Source: Rosa chinensis
Lineage: Eukaryota; Streptophyta; Magnoliopsida; Rosales; Rosaceae
NCBI RefSeq assembly: GCF_002994745.2
Contig: NC_037091.1
Coordinates: 22,883,789-22,947,788 of the forward strand
Length of the DNA: 64,000 bases
Direction: 5' to 3'
Part shown: positions 10,694 to 21,154 of the stretch, piece after piece
Layout: the number at the start of each line of letters is the position of its first letter
Position numbering within the stretch: the first letter of the stretch is position 1
The notes under the pieces: model-generated
What the model saw: the letters and a program-made list of their open reading frames with translations, nothing else
Told to the model about the DNA's origin: nothing
Databases searched by the model: none
Made by a program: the position numbers and the translations under genes

Positions 10694-12745
10694 TTCTCAG
10701 AGGAGGAGGAACGAGGAGTACATCTGCCCCATGACGATCCCTTCTTGATCGACGCTATTCTAGGCAAAATGTCAGTGGGAAGAATCCTGGTTGATAGCGG
10801 TTCCGCTGTCAACGTTATATTCAGTGGTTGTTACAACGACCTTAAGCGGAATAGAAAATTACTCCAAGATCATGAACCACTGCTCAGCTTCTCCGGTGAC
10901 GTCACGCAACCGCTGGGCTCTAACTATATGCGACTCGTTATTGGTACTAGTCCATGTATGGCTGAAATACATACGGAGTTCATAGTTGTCGATTGCTTCA
11001 GTTCATACAACGCCATCATTGGCCGGCCAGCGCTCAACAAACTCAAGTGCATCATCGCCGGGTACATGCTGCTCATGAAGTTCCCCACACCCAATGGCAC
11101 AGGATGTGTCAGGGGAAGTCAACAATTGGCACGCGAATGTTATTCTACTACCATAGCACAATCAGCCTGCCGCCACGAGATCCTAGCGGTAGGCAGTCAG
11201 GCACCGCCACCAAACATTTTTGAGGACCCCAGGGAGGACGAAAAGAAGTATGTAAGGAAGGAGCCGGTCAACCAAGAAACATCACTGAGGGTTGTCAGCA
11301 TCTTGGACGAGCACCCTGAGCGGACGGTCCGCATGGGCGCTCAATTGGACCCAGAACTGGCGGCGGAGCTCACTCAGTTCCTACGTGACAACTCTGCAGT
11401 CTTTGCCTGGTCATATGCAGACATGCCAGGTATCTCCCCTGAAATCATCTCACACAAGTTGAGCATCAAACCATCCTTCTACCCTATCAAACAGAAACGC
11501 AGAGCCTTCGACGAAGAGAAGTACCGCGCTATCAGAGAGGAGATTGCCAAGCTCCAGGGCATTGGGTTCATCCGCCAGGTCATCTATCCCCAGTGGATTT
11601 CCAACCTGGTTATGGTCAAAAAGGCTAGCGGCAAGTGGAGGATGTGCGTCGACTTCAAAAACCTTAACAAGGCATGCCCGAAAGATAGCTTCCCATTACC
11701 CCGCATCGATCAACTCGTCGACGCAACCACTGGACACGAGCTTCTCAGCATGATGGATGCTTTTTCCGGTTATAACCAGATCAGGATGCATCCCAACGAC
11801 CAAGAATGCGCCACCTTCACCACCGACAAAGGCCTGTATTGTTACAATGTGATGCCTTTCGGTTTGAAGAACGCAGGGGCAACTTATCAGCGGTTGATGA
11901 ACGCCATGTTCGCGGAACATCTGGGCAAGATAATCGAGGTCTACGTAGACGACATGTTGGTCAAGAGTATAAAGGCCAACGGACATGTGGCAAATCTGAA
12001 AATCATAATAACCATCCTCTTGGCCTACGGCATGCGCCTCAACCTGGAGAAATGTTTCTTTGGCGTCACCGCCAGCAAATTTCTGGGATATATTGTCAGT
12101 GAACGGGGCATTGAGGTCAACCCTGACAAGGTACAGGCCATCCTCAACCTGAAGGACCCAGAATGGAAGGTGCACGTCCAATGCCTCTAGGGCAAGCTAA
12201 CCGCCCTGTCTCGATTCATCTCCAGACTGACCGACATGTGTGCCCCATTTTTCAAAGTCCTCAAAACAACCCACAAGAAGGTCATCGATTGGAACCCAGA
12301 GTGCCAGGCGGCGTTCCAAGGCCTGAAGGAATACCTAGCGGCAGTTCCGCTCCTCTCCATTCCTGTCCAAGGAGAAACATTGTACATTTACCTAGCGGTA
12401 TCTCACTCAGCGGTTAGCTGCGCCATCGTCCGGCGAGAGGGCCAAGACGAGCTCCCAGTTTTCTATGCCGGAAGGGGAATGAATGGAGCAGAAACACGGT
12501 ATCCTCCATTGGAGCAGCTTGCTCTCGCACTCATCGTTGCCGCCAGACGCCTCCGCCAGTACTTCCAAGCCCATACAATACATGTGCTAACCAATCAACC
12601 GCTGAGACAAGTTATGCAGAACCCTGAACATTCGGGGCGCCTCAGCAAGTGGGCCATTGAGCTCAGCGAGTTTGACATTGATTACAAACCACGAACCGCC
12701 ATGAAGGGCCAGGCGGTGGCAGACTTCATTGCTGAGCTCACGTAG
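10694..12745 (+). pseudogene. Tat pol, part 1: protease, reverse transcriptase, degenerate RNase H
   Basis: One frame runs from about 10694 through 12745 with in-frame stops at 12188-12190 and 12743-12745. The aspartic protease active site is ILVDSGSAVNVIF (near 10787). The reverse transcriptase shows KACPKDSFPLPRIDQLVD, the MPFGLKNAGATYQRLM block, and the catalytic YVDD at 11942-11953. The connection and RNase H-like part follows (PVFYAGRGMNGAETRYPPLEQLALAL is split here only as a landmark), but the usual first catalytic Asp is missing: the segment reads LYIYLAVSHSAVSCAIV where active Gypsy enzymes have a TDAS-type motif. In the Tat clade this RNase H is known to be degenerate and replaced by a second domain downstream. 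Confidence 0.9.
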
Positions 12746-14526
12746 CGTCAGCCTGAAACCAAGATCGATGTACCGCTCAGAACGAAAATTGCTACGGCCG
12801 TAGAGCCGGCACCCCAACAATCAGACTGGAACCTACACGTGGATGGTTCCGCTTCCGCCAAGGCCAGCGGCGCCGGAATTATCTTAACAGGACCAGGGGG
12901 CTTAGTGTCGAATATGCGTTTAAATTCAACTTCAAAGCTTCTAACAACATGGCGGAATATGAGGCACTCATTGCCGGCCTACTCCTCGCCATTGATTCAG
13001 GGGCCGACAGTGTCAACATCTTCAGCGATTCTCAGTTGGTCGTTAACCAGGTCAATGACAGCTTTCAGGCCAAGGATCAGCAGTTAGCGGCATACTTAGG
13101 GTACTCCAAAACGCTGCTCAAGAAATTCAAGTTCCACACCATCACACAAATCCCCATGGAAAAGAACGCCAAGGCTGATTCACTGGCAAGGCTGGCAACC
13201 GCCCAACCACACCAGAGCCCAGCAGACACAAGGGTAAAGTCTCTGGACAGGCCAAGTATCACAAAAACCCTGGCGGAGATCTTTAGCATTGAGGCCAATC
13301 CTAGTTTGATGGACGAGATTATCCAATACAAGCGCAATGGGACATTGCCAGAGGACAAGAGCAAGGTGCGACAGCTCCAGCGGAGAGCAACCCGTTACAA
13401 CATGCAGAGCGGCAAACTTTACCGCCAGGGATTCACTCACCCCAACCTCCGCTGTCTAACCCCAGAGGAGGGAAAGGTCGTGCTGGCAACAATACATGGC
13501 GGGGAATGCGGAAATCATTCAGGCGCCAGATCCTTGGCTAATCGCACAATGCGACAAGACTACTTTTGGCCTACGCTTGGTGATGACGCCCGGCGGATAT
13601 CAAGATCTTGTCACAAATGCCAACAATTTGCTGATCTTCCACACGCTCCGGCGGGACCTCTGTCGGTTATCGTCAGCCCCTGGATTCACTCAACGTGGGG
13701 CCTGGACTTGATGGGAAAATTCCAAACCGCCAAAGGTCAATTCAAATACATCATTGTCGCCATTGATTACAGTAGCAAATGGATAGAGCCAGAGCCACTG
13801 AGGGCAATAACTACCGCCAAGGTAATCCACTTCCTCTGGAAGAACATCTACTGCCGCTACGGTGTCCCGCACGCAATCATCACAGACAACGGCACACAGT
13901 TCAACAATAAGGAACTCATCTCTTTCACCGCCAATCTGGGCACCAAGATGCGTTTTGCGTCGGTCGCCCATCCCCAAACCAACGGCCAGGTCGAAGCGGC
14001 AAACAAGATAATCAAGAAACTGTTGCAGAAGCGGCTCAATGAGGCAAAGGGTTTGTGGGCGGAGAAGCTCCCGGAGGTTCTATGGGCCATCAGAACAACC
14101 CCAACCTCCGCCACAGGTGAAACCCCCTTTTGTATGATGTTTAGGACTGAGGCTGTCCTGCCTATCGAGGTAACCCAACCAACCGCTAGGGTCGAAGGCT
14201 ACTACCCCGAGACCAACAGCGACGACGTTAACCTCGACAGGGATTTACTAGAGGAAAAGCGAGACGCAGCCCATTTGCGCAATCTCCAGAATAAGCGGCG
14301 GGTGTCACGTTTCTACAACGCCAGGGTTAAAGCCCGCAACCTCCAACTGGGGGACTGGGTAATGAAGGAAGTCATACCCCCGCCAACGAAACTCCGCCCA
14401 ACTTGGGAAGGTCCATACAAAATTGTAGAGGTCGTTAGCCCAGGCACCTTCTACTTAATGGACAAGGATGGCGTCACAACGACCCACCCTTGGAATACCG
14501 AACACCTTCGGTATTACTACAAATAG
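12746..14526 (+). pseudogene. Tat pol, part 2: second (archaeal-type) RNase H and integrase
   Basis: After the stop at 12745 the frame continues to WNLHVDGSASAKASGAGIIL (12827 on), the first Asp block of a second RNase H. A frameshift between about 12890 and 12949 follows, then an intact 525-residue frame (12949-14526) with EYEALIAGLLLA (Glu), IFSDSQLVV (Asp) and NAKADSLARLA (Asp). Integrase has the zinc-binding His/His and CHKCQQ pair, then the catalytic DDE triad in GLDLMG, ITDNGTQF and GQVEAANK. It ends with a conserved C-terminal segment (LRPTWEGPYKIVEVV). RNase H removes RNA from the hybrid; integrase joins cDNA to the chromosome. The integrase reads intact. Confidence 0.92.
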
Positions 14527-14932
14527 TCATACCGCTACCCAAGAGCATCTTGACTTAGCTAAATTTTTGTTCAATATTTAGCTAAGGGAAGCTACCCAAC
14601 GGGTACGACCCCGCTTTTGTAAACGCTGTTCAGACAGCTATCAATGAAACGAGGAATTATTCAAACCATTGTTACCAAGTCTAGCACTAAGGGCAACTGG
14701 CAACGCCAGTCAGCGGACTACGTCGGCTACATTGTGCAGTTGGACCAATTTTAATTCCTTTAATGTTTCATTCATGACCAAAAGCAAGTATCAATACCTC
14801 TAGCGGCACACACATTATCACAAACAAAAAGAAACACAATAGGAATTTGGGTGCCAACAAATTTCATTTATATCCCAAACTGAATTACATCATCTATGCC
14901 TCAGCGGCTACAAAAAACTTTCCTACTCCTAT
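14527..14932. other. Non-coding gap between convergent reading frames
   Basis: The segment lies between the end of sense integrase and the end of the antisense ORF, so transcripts from both sides would converge here. No other feature seen. Confidence 0.5.
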
Positions 14933-16489
14933 TTAGGGGTTGGCGGGGTTGGCAAGGTTGGTCAGGTCGGCCCCGCTACCTTCAGCAGCTCCACCGGCGA
15001 CCTGCGGAGGATGGGAGCAGCTCGTCTGGTCGAACCCTCGGGCTGTGGGACTGGGAGTCTCTATTGTGCCATCCGCCCGGGCGTGGGCCACCAAGAACCC
15101 AGGGCGGGACACCTCGGACTGCGTAGGTGTCCGCTGGGAGTTGCCTTCTGAAAGCTCGCCACTCTCCCCGCTACCCGAGCAGACTCCAACATGACCAGGT
15201 GCGGCAGTAGGAGCGGTACTTGTTGTCGGCGGCGCTTCCTTACTTGGCTGCACGACCGGCATCGCCTCTTTCGCCCAGTCAATGGCGCCCTTCTACCGCA
15301 ACATCTCCACATTAGCCAGGGCACCGAGCTTAGCTGCGTCGTTCAGCGCTTTCTTGTGCTCCACCGACTGCTTGTACGATTCAACAGCGGCAGCCGCAGC
15401 ACGGCCTCCCTCAGCCTCCAAGCGAGCGACTTCACTCTCTAGCCGCTTGATCTCCGCCTGTTTGGCGGCGGACTCCCGCTGAAGGATCTCAACTTTCTTC
15501 TCCTTCGCGGTCACCCGGTCCCGCAGCAGGGACATATCCTGCTCCAGCTTGGCATACCGCTCATTCTGATCCAGGTGCCGCTCAATGGCAACGTTCAGCT
15601 TGCCCCTGGCATTTGCCGCATCGCAGTCGACCTTTGTCAAACGTCGTTCGATATCAGCCAGCTTCTCCTGAGCCTTCCCCAAGTCCCTCTGGAGGCCCGC
15701 CACTTCCTCCCTCAGCTCCCGCTCAACCAGGGGCTGCTTGGACGCCACCTGGAACATCTCATGGAGCCCAACGGCGACGTGCCCAAAGGCTGTGCTAAAG
15801 GGCGACTTGCTGACGGCGGTCGACCGAACAATTTCTTCTAAGCCGCCGAATCCCAGCCGCTCGCAGAGGTGATACAGGAAGTCCCGCTCACCGTCGTTGA
15901 GGAACTCGGCGTAGGCGGCAAATGAGTCCAGGCCGCTTGTACCCACCTCCTTCGCCACGTCAGCAAGAGCCTCGGGCGGAGCCTGCCTCGACTTCTTCGG
16001 CTACTCTCGGGCCCCTGTTACCTCCACTTCCTCTTCTTCCCTACCCGAGTCGGGCTGACGACGTTTTCGCTGAAGCACCCGCGTGCTCCCAGCAACGGCA
16101 AGCCTCGAACCCCCCGCCGGCGGCGCCAACCCCGCTATGGTAACACCCTCGGTGGGGCGCACTGCTTTCTTCACCATGCCGCGCCGCAGGTCCGGCGCTC
16201 TCTCTTTCAACGGCGCCGCCTCACTTACCCCGCCAGTCCCCGCCTGAACGGCAGGCAGCCCATCACCACCAAGATGGGAGTGGTGCGGCATTGGCAGCAC
16301 CACAGGAACCTCTGACTGGCTCAGCGCCAGTGTCTCTGGGTCCACCACCGTCTTTTGCGCCACCATCCCGGACATGGCTTCAAGGAAGTTGTCGATTTCA
16401 GCGCGGTCCATGGCTTTTGCAAAAGCGTCACGGCTAGCCTTGTTTCCCGGCGGAGTCTCTACAAAAATTAGTGGCAGGCCAGTTAGCAT
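14933..16489 (-). pseudogene. Antisense ORF of the Tat element, second part (coiled coil)
   Basis: A single minus-strand frame runs from about 16489 to 14933, interrupted only by two in-frame TAG codons (15998-16000 and 15293-15295). The N-terminal part is Pro/Ser/basic-rich. The middle part (15958-15293) holds a long coiled coil rich in Glu/Lys/Leu/Ala heptads (ERELREEVAGLQRDLGKAQE and on). The tail is Ser/Thr/Pro-rich. Antisense extra ORFs after pol are known in Tat-lineage elements; their role is unknown. This exon probably joins the part at 16751-17653 through an intron at about 16490-16765, whose minus-strand sequence has a GT start and a long T run. Confidence 0.75.
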
Positions 16490-16750
16490 GGGGCAACCTC
16501 ACCAAAGGTACGATACAGCTGAGATTACTTACCAATGGCACGCGTCAGTTGTTGAGCTACCAACAACTCCCACCCACTAAGGAGACGGAAGTCCAGCAAG
16601 TTGCGATTCCGCCAGCAACCCCTGATGCGTGCTACCTGGCACTCTTCCACACGAGTCAGGTTGTACCGCAACCCTGCTGCACAAACAGGTCATTATCAGT
16701 AGAGCACACAAAAAAAAAAAAAAAAAAAACAGAAACCACGCCAGTCGTGT

Positions 16751-17653
16751 TCAGCGGAAACAACAAACAACCTCTGATGAGCTGAAATTCTGACTTAATT
16801 CTAAACGACGGCTCCCCTCGTTAGACCCCGCCTGGTACTCCCATCCCGCTGTGGCAATGCAAAACGAACCCCGCCAGTACGACATTGAGTCCCGCAGGTT
16901 CTCGATCAGCTTGGGCGCTCCTTGGCGATCGATGAGGTTTACTTGCCCTCTACAACCCTGGCGCTTCACGTACACCAGTTCGTAGAAATGTAACACCTCC
17001 GCTACGGTCGGTCCTTCGCAACCAGACAACCGCCACAACGAGTTTAGCGCCAGCAGTAACCGCCACATGTTGGGGCACACTTGCCCAAACGCGATGCCGA
17101 ACTCGCACAGCAAGATCTGAAGATTGGGCACCAGCGGGAGGGTCACTCCCTTGCGGAATATAGCCTCGTGCAACGCGGCATGGCCCACTGGCAGAATCGA
17201 AGCTTTCTCCTCTACAGTCGGCGGACGCAGCTTCACCACGCCGGGCAACCAGAACACCCGCTTCAGCCGGTTGACGGCAACCGCTGTCATCCTACCTCCC
17301 GCCTCGTCAACGGGGGTGCCATCCTCGAACACCCACGCCGACTCGGTATCCTCTCCCGCTACACCTCCCCAGCCAGCGGAACCGCTGGCAGCACTATTAC
17401 TTTCTAGCCACTCTTCATGCAAAGTATGTACAGCGGCAGCCTCCCCCGCCCTAGAACTCTCCGGACGCGATGCACGACCCATGTCTACGTCCCACGGAAT
17501 GGTCTGTAGCGGCTCGACCTCTAGCGGTTCTGGCAGTGAGGTTCCTGCACGGGCAGACGGACGCAACGAGTCAATAAAATTTCTATCCGCCGCGCTAAAC
17601 GACACTTCAGATCCGAAATCTTCACTACTCGAGATCTCTATGACGTCGGCCAT
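16751..17653 (-). CDS. Antisense ORF of the Tat element, first part
   Basis: A 300-residue minus-strand frame starts MADVIEISSSEDFGSEVSF. An acidic, Ser-rich head is followed from about residue 135 by a conserved-looking globular block (RVFWLPGVVKLRPPTVEEKA, ILLCEFGIAFGQVCPNMWRL). This resembles plant proteins annotated as 'putative gypsy-type transposon' (Transposase_28-like), which are the antisense products of Tat elements. The last residues probably read into an intron (AG|GTTGTTTG near 16770). It has no stop of its own. Its promoter would lie in the 3' non-coding region at 17654-19400. Function unknown. Confidence 0.72.
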   Translation of the reverse strand: MADVIEISSSEDFGSEVSFSAADRNFIDSLRPSARAGTSLPEPLEVEPLQTIPWDVDMGRASRPESSRAGEAAAVHTLHEEWLESNSAASGSAGWGGVAGEDTESAWVFEDGTPVDEAGGRMTAVAVNRLKRVFWLPGVVKLRPPTVEEKASILPVGHAALHEAIFRKGVTLPLVPNLQILLCEFGIAFGQVCPNMWRLLLALNSLWRLSGCEGPTVAEVLHFYELVYVKRQGCRGQVNLIDRQGAPKLIENLRDSMSYWRGSFCIATAGWEYQAGSNEGSRRLELSQNFSSSEVVCCFR

Positions 17654-19400
17654 CCCAAAACCCTAAAACCCAAATCAGTTAGCTCACACAGGATCTAACC
17701 TATCCCTATATCAGTTAGTGCCCAAGAACATCAACAACACTCAACCCAGAAAATGCCAAAACAAGAACAAACCCACTCAAACCCAGATTCGACCATCTAG
17801 AAAAGCCCTAACAACCCTAATTGTCAATCACAACCACTCTTCCCCAAACCCACTCTCACACCCTCACAGTACGTCGACAAAGAACATATCACAGAAACAC
17901 CCAGAAATTCAACGAGGCAGACACCCAATCAAACAGGAAAAAAGGCCAGAATACCAACCTAATTAACAGTGGAGCCTCTGACAGCAGTGTGTACACTAGT
18001 CTTCGAAGCCGGAGATCGTCGGTTCTTCCACGCATGAAAACTCGCCAATATCACCTCACCTTTCTTCTCTGATCTCAAACACAGAACACTTGAAGACGAC
18101 GAAGGCACAGTTCGAAGTTTAGAGCAGTGCCAAATATGCTACCTTCCCCCCCTTTTATGTCAACGTCAAACAATCCCACGCCGTCCGTTTAAAAAAACGA
18201 CATCGACTGCCAGCCGTACGCGTGTCCCACAGCTGCAGTTACTTTCCAGATTAACCGAGGCGTCGCCTCGGTTACGAAATCCATCATTACTCGACATTAA
18301 TGGCGAAGAGACGGCTCGGCGAAGGGGGCACGCCTCCACACGCTAACCCTTTAGGGGTTTGCCACGTGTCCACCACCATCAGGCGAAGCGTCCAGTAGGA
18401 GCCACAACTTTTGGGAGAAAGGCGCCAAGTATCGAAGTCCGCTGTGCGAAACCCCGCTAGCGGAACTTCTCACTTGTCACTTTCCAAGTATCGAAGTCCG
18501 CTGAGCGAAACCCCGCTAGCGGAACTTCTCACTTGTCATCTTCCAAGTATCGAAGTCCGCTGAGCGAAACCTCGCTAGCGAAACTTCTCACTTGTCACTT
18601 TCCAAATATCGAAGTCCGCTGAGCGAAACCCCGCTAGCGGAACTTCTCACTTGTCATCTTCCAAGTATCGAAGTCCGCTGAGCGAAACCTCGCTAGCGGA
18701 ACTTCTTACTTATCACTTTCCAAGTATCGAAGTCCGCTGAGCGAAACCTCGCTAGTAGAACTTCTCACTTGTCATCTTCCAAGTATCGAAGTCCACTGAG
18801 CGAATTCCCGCAAGACTTCCACGTGACAATTTGCAAGGGCTGCCCTCGGCTATACATGGCACTGCCGGCAGAACCCCCTCCATCTTGCAAAACCCGTGCG
18901 TTGCTGAGCGCAGTTCCGCTCAGTAACCAGCGCCGAACACGTCTACCCGACGTTGTTTCCTGCTACATCCAGCGGGGGGTATCCGCCAGCGGCGAATCCC
19001 AAGGCTACGCCTCATTCTGACAACGACCGCCACGCGGCGTTATTGTCAGATCGTCCCTACGGGACACGAGGACTTGTCAACAGTCTACGATGACCCTGAT
19101 CGGGTACGTTGACCCTCGCCACTTGGGTACTAAGATTGGGCTCGCTACCCAACACCTTCTGCTCCACGCAGCTTCCCCTCAACAAACAATTTGCCGACCA
19201 TCCGGAGGTCCGTCTTGGCTAGGGAGTGGGGGACTCCCTGGCGGGCCTGGCAGGGGCCCACCCGAAAGGGTATAAAGCGTTTGCTCAGTAAATCCATGGT
19301 TGACAACGCACTGACGCTAATTATGCTGTTGCAAGTCTAGCGGAAGTAACGCTTCACACCGCCGATCAACTCCCCAACCAAGATTGCCCTCCTTGGCTGG
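17654..19400. other. Tat element 3' non-coding region
   Basis: About 1.7 kb lies between the antisense ORF start and the 3' LTR. It is rich in G/C compared with the flanks, holds the 59-bp array (18425-18812), and includes a TATA-like TATAAAG near 19271. It would contain the promoter and 5' leader for the antisense ORF; no coding region is supported. Confidence 0.5.
18425..18812 (+). repeat. 59-bp tandem array, about 6.5 copies, each with a palindrome
   Basis: The motif ATCGAAGTCCGCTG starts at 18431, 18490, 18549, 18608, 18667, 18726 and 18785, an exact 59-bp step. Each unit contains CCGCTGAGCG, a short A/C spacer, and CGCTAGCGG, which pair with one bulge. Copies differ by a few substitutions only, suggesting recent expansion. 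Confidence 0.92.
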
Positions 19401-19414
19401 GGACTTGGGGGACT
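19401..19414 (+). promoter_or_regulatory. Polypurine tract before the Tat 3' LTR
   Basis: GGGACTTGGGGGACT directly precedes the TG of the 3' LTR and is the likely plus-strand primer site. Confidence 0.6.
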
Positions 19415-19922
19415 TGTACCTACATGTGCCAGAATGAGCATAATTAGCTATAATGAGCCACGCTCATTGTACCGCCAGAGATACCAACTCCCACCAAGGG
19501 GATGACCTGCGAAGGCACGGCCAGGCAGGCTACCGCTTAAGCCCTGGACCGCCCCCAGATCACCGCTGACGCGCCGCCACGCGCCGCGTCAAGATAGCAT
19601 CAGAAGCTCCAGACGTTGGGAATCGAAGCATATCAGTCCCACATCGGAAACAAGAGGAAGATCAACCTCTTCCTCAACTATAAAAGGTTCTCTCCTTTCT
19701 CCTCATTAATTACGCAATTACTACTCATTTATTGTTATGCTGCGCATATACAGTGACTGACTTAGGCATCGGAGAAGTGAAGACCGCCCAACGCGGTCTC
19801 CCTCTGACGCCCTGTCTATCGTGTTGCAGCGAACAAGAATCACCTAATCCTAGGAGTAGCGGTCCGCCCACCGGACCCGCGTTAAGCAAGGAATCGGCTA
19901 CCGCCGGACTTGAGCATTAACA
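19415..19922 (+). repeat. 3' LTR of the Tat element
   Basis: The 508-bp direct repeat of 8279-8776 has the same TG...CA ends and a TATA box at 19679-19686. The extra ten bases relative to the 5' LTR lie near 19570-19580. Confidence 0.93.
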
Positions 19923-19927
19923 AGAAA

Positions 19928-20469
19928 TAAGTTCAAACTATTGATTTTTTTTTTCTTTTGTTCTCATCTCTTCCTCTCTAACTCTAGCTTTAGCCATAGT
20001 TGTCCAAACAATTTTTGTCCCCTACTTTCCTTCTAATCAAACTCATGTAAGATTTCCCATACTCCAATTTTTCACCATCAATTGTTGAAACCCACTTTTA
20101 TTTCGTAGGAAAATTATTGTTGATTACAGATTATTGTAGAAGAATTCTAGTTTTTGGTTATGAATTTGGAATATAAGAACTGATCTATAGATACCTAATT
20201 CAGAAATTCCATTTATCAAGGAAAAAAAAAAAGCCAAATCAATTTTGTTTTCTAGTGAATTTTATCTAATTGAAACCTAGAAGCTAAATCCAATTTATTT
20301 TTCCTATCCAGCTGAGCTAATTGGAACCCAGCAACCCAAATAGAGCAAATTAAATGAAAAAAAAAAAAAAAGTAGGGTAGTGTCTCGCTTGGATGGACAA
20401 CTAGCGAATCATCACAGACAAAAGAGATGTGTATACCTTCGTTTATCCTCACCTAGTTTAATGAGAGGC
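19928..20469. other. Intergenic, no feature recognised
   Basis: AT-rich DNA with two A runs (near 20222 and 20356). No coding frame, RNA gene or element end is supported. Confidence 0.4.
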
Positions 20470-20478
20470 GATCAGGAT

Positions 20479-20546
20479 TTTCTGCTATAATGTTAGATGC
20501 TGGGATTTGCTATAATTTAATATAAAGTTGCCACATCATCAATCCT
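20479..20546 (+). repeat. Left arm of a long-range inverted repeat
   Basis: The sequence around TTTTCTGCTATAATGTTAGA matches, on the opposite strand, the segment at about 27285-27352 (CTACTATAATATTAGATGC on the minus strand). Further shared blocks (CACATCA) follow inward. These may be the terminal repeats of an outer DNA element into which the 20656-26930 material was inserted, or two opposed MITE copies. No target repeat was found. Confidence 0.4.
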
Positions 20547-20655
20547 AGATCTAATGGTTGAAAACAAAATATTTCCTAGAGTATAATATTGATGTTAAAG
20601 CAAAAGATTATTCTCCTCTCTAACCTTTCCTTTTTCCTTCTCTGTACCTAAACCA

Positions 20656-21154
20656 GATGAGATCTCTTTTTCTTTTTTTAAGCTGATGGTATCCCATCTT
20701 TCCTTCAATGTAACCAAACTGTTTATGCCACACATATATCAAGCACAAAAACCGGAAGAACCGACTAGACAGACACCGAAAATTGCCTCAAGGTTGTCGG
20801 AGTTACACCGAAGCCCCCACAACAGAGCAGGACAAGTCGCCTTCATCCATGTCGACCAGAACCACCTCCAGCGAGCGGTAAGACATGGATGCAGAACTAC
20901 CTTCAGGTTGGTTACTTGGCCTCTACACCATATGTGGAGAGGGCACACCCTCCCACATCAAAGCCTCATAGTGGGATTCCCAATAACACTTCCTATACAT
21001 GCAAGCAGATACTTTCAAATCAAGTAAATCAAAACTCTATATTCTCTATACTGTTTCTTTGTCTTTATCTCATATCGATACTGAGCTAGAAGTTAGAGGG
21101 TTATAGGCCGGAGTTCCCGGTCTACCCCTGACCTATTTCTTTATCTTGACATCT
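20656..21154 (+). other. LTR-like remnant interrupted by the CACTA element
   Basis: The segment ends GGCCGGAGTTCCCGGTCTAC...CTTTATCTTGACA, a style seen at plant LTR ends, and appears to continue after the CACTA element at 26840-26920. Its start (GAGATCTCTTTTTCTTTTTT at 20660) recurs at 26925 as a near-identical direct repeat, so 20690-26924 may be one insertion. The family is not identified. Confidence 0.35.

Larger units (their letters stand above)
8279..19922 (+). mobile_element. Complete Tat-lineage Ty3/Gypsy retrotransposon (11.6 kb)
   Basis: Two direct LTRs (8279-8776 and 19415-19922) are flanked by a perfect 5-bp target repeat AGAAA (8274-8278 and 19923-19927). Order on the + strand: LTR, primer site, gag, protease, reverse transcriptase, degenerate RNase H, second RNase H, integrase, then a long 3' region with an antisense ORF, a 59-bp repeat array, a purine tract and the LTR. 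Integrase after RNase H makes it Ty3/Gypsy. The second RNase H and the antisense ORF are hallmarks of the Tat clade. Only about ten substitutions separate the LTRs, so insertion is fairly recent, yet gag and pol contain stops and frameshifts. Confidence 0.93.

Noticed and set aside
11696..12181. 161-codon minus-strand frame opposite reverse transcriptase
   Set aside because: Shadow of the reverse transcriptase frame with the YVDD box on the + strand.
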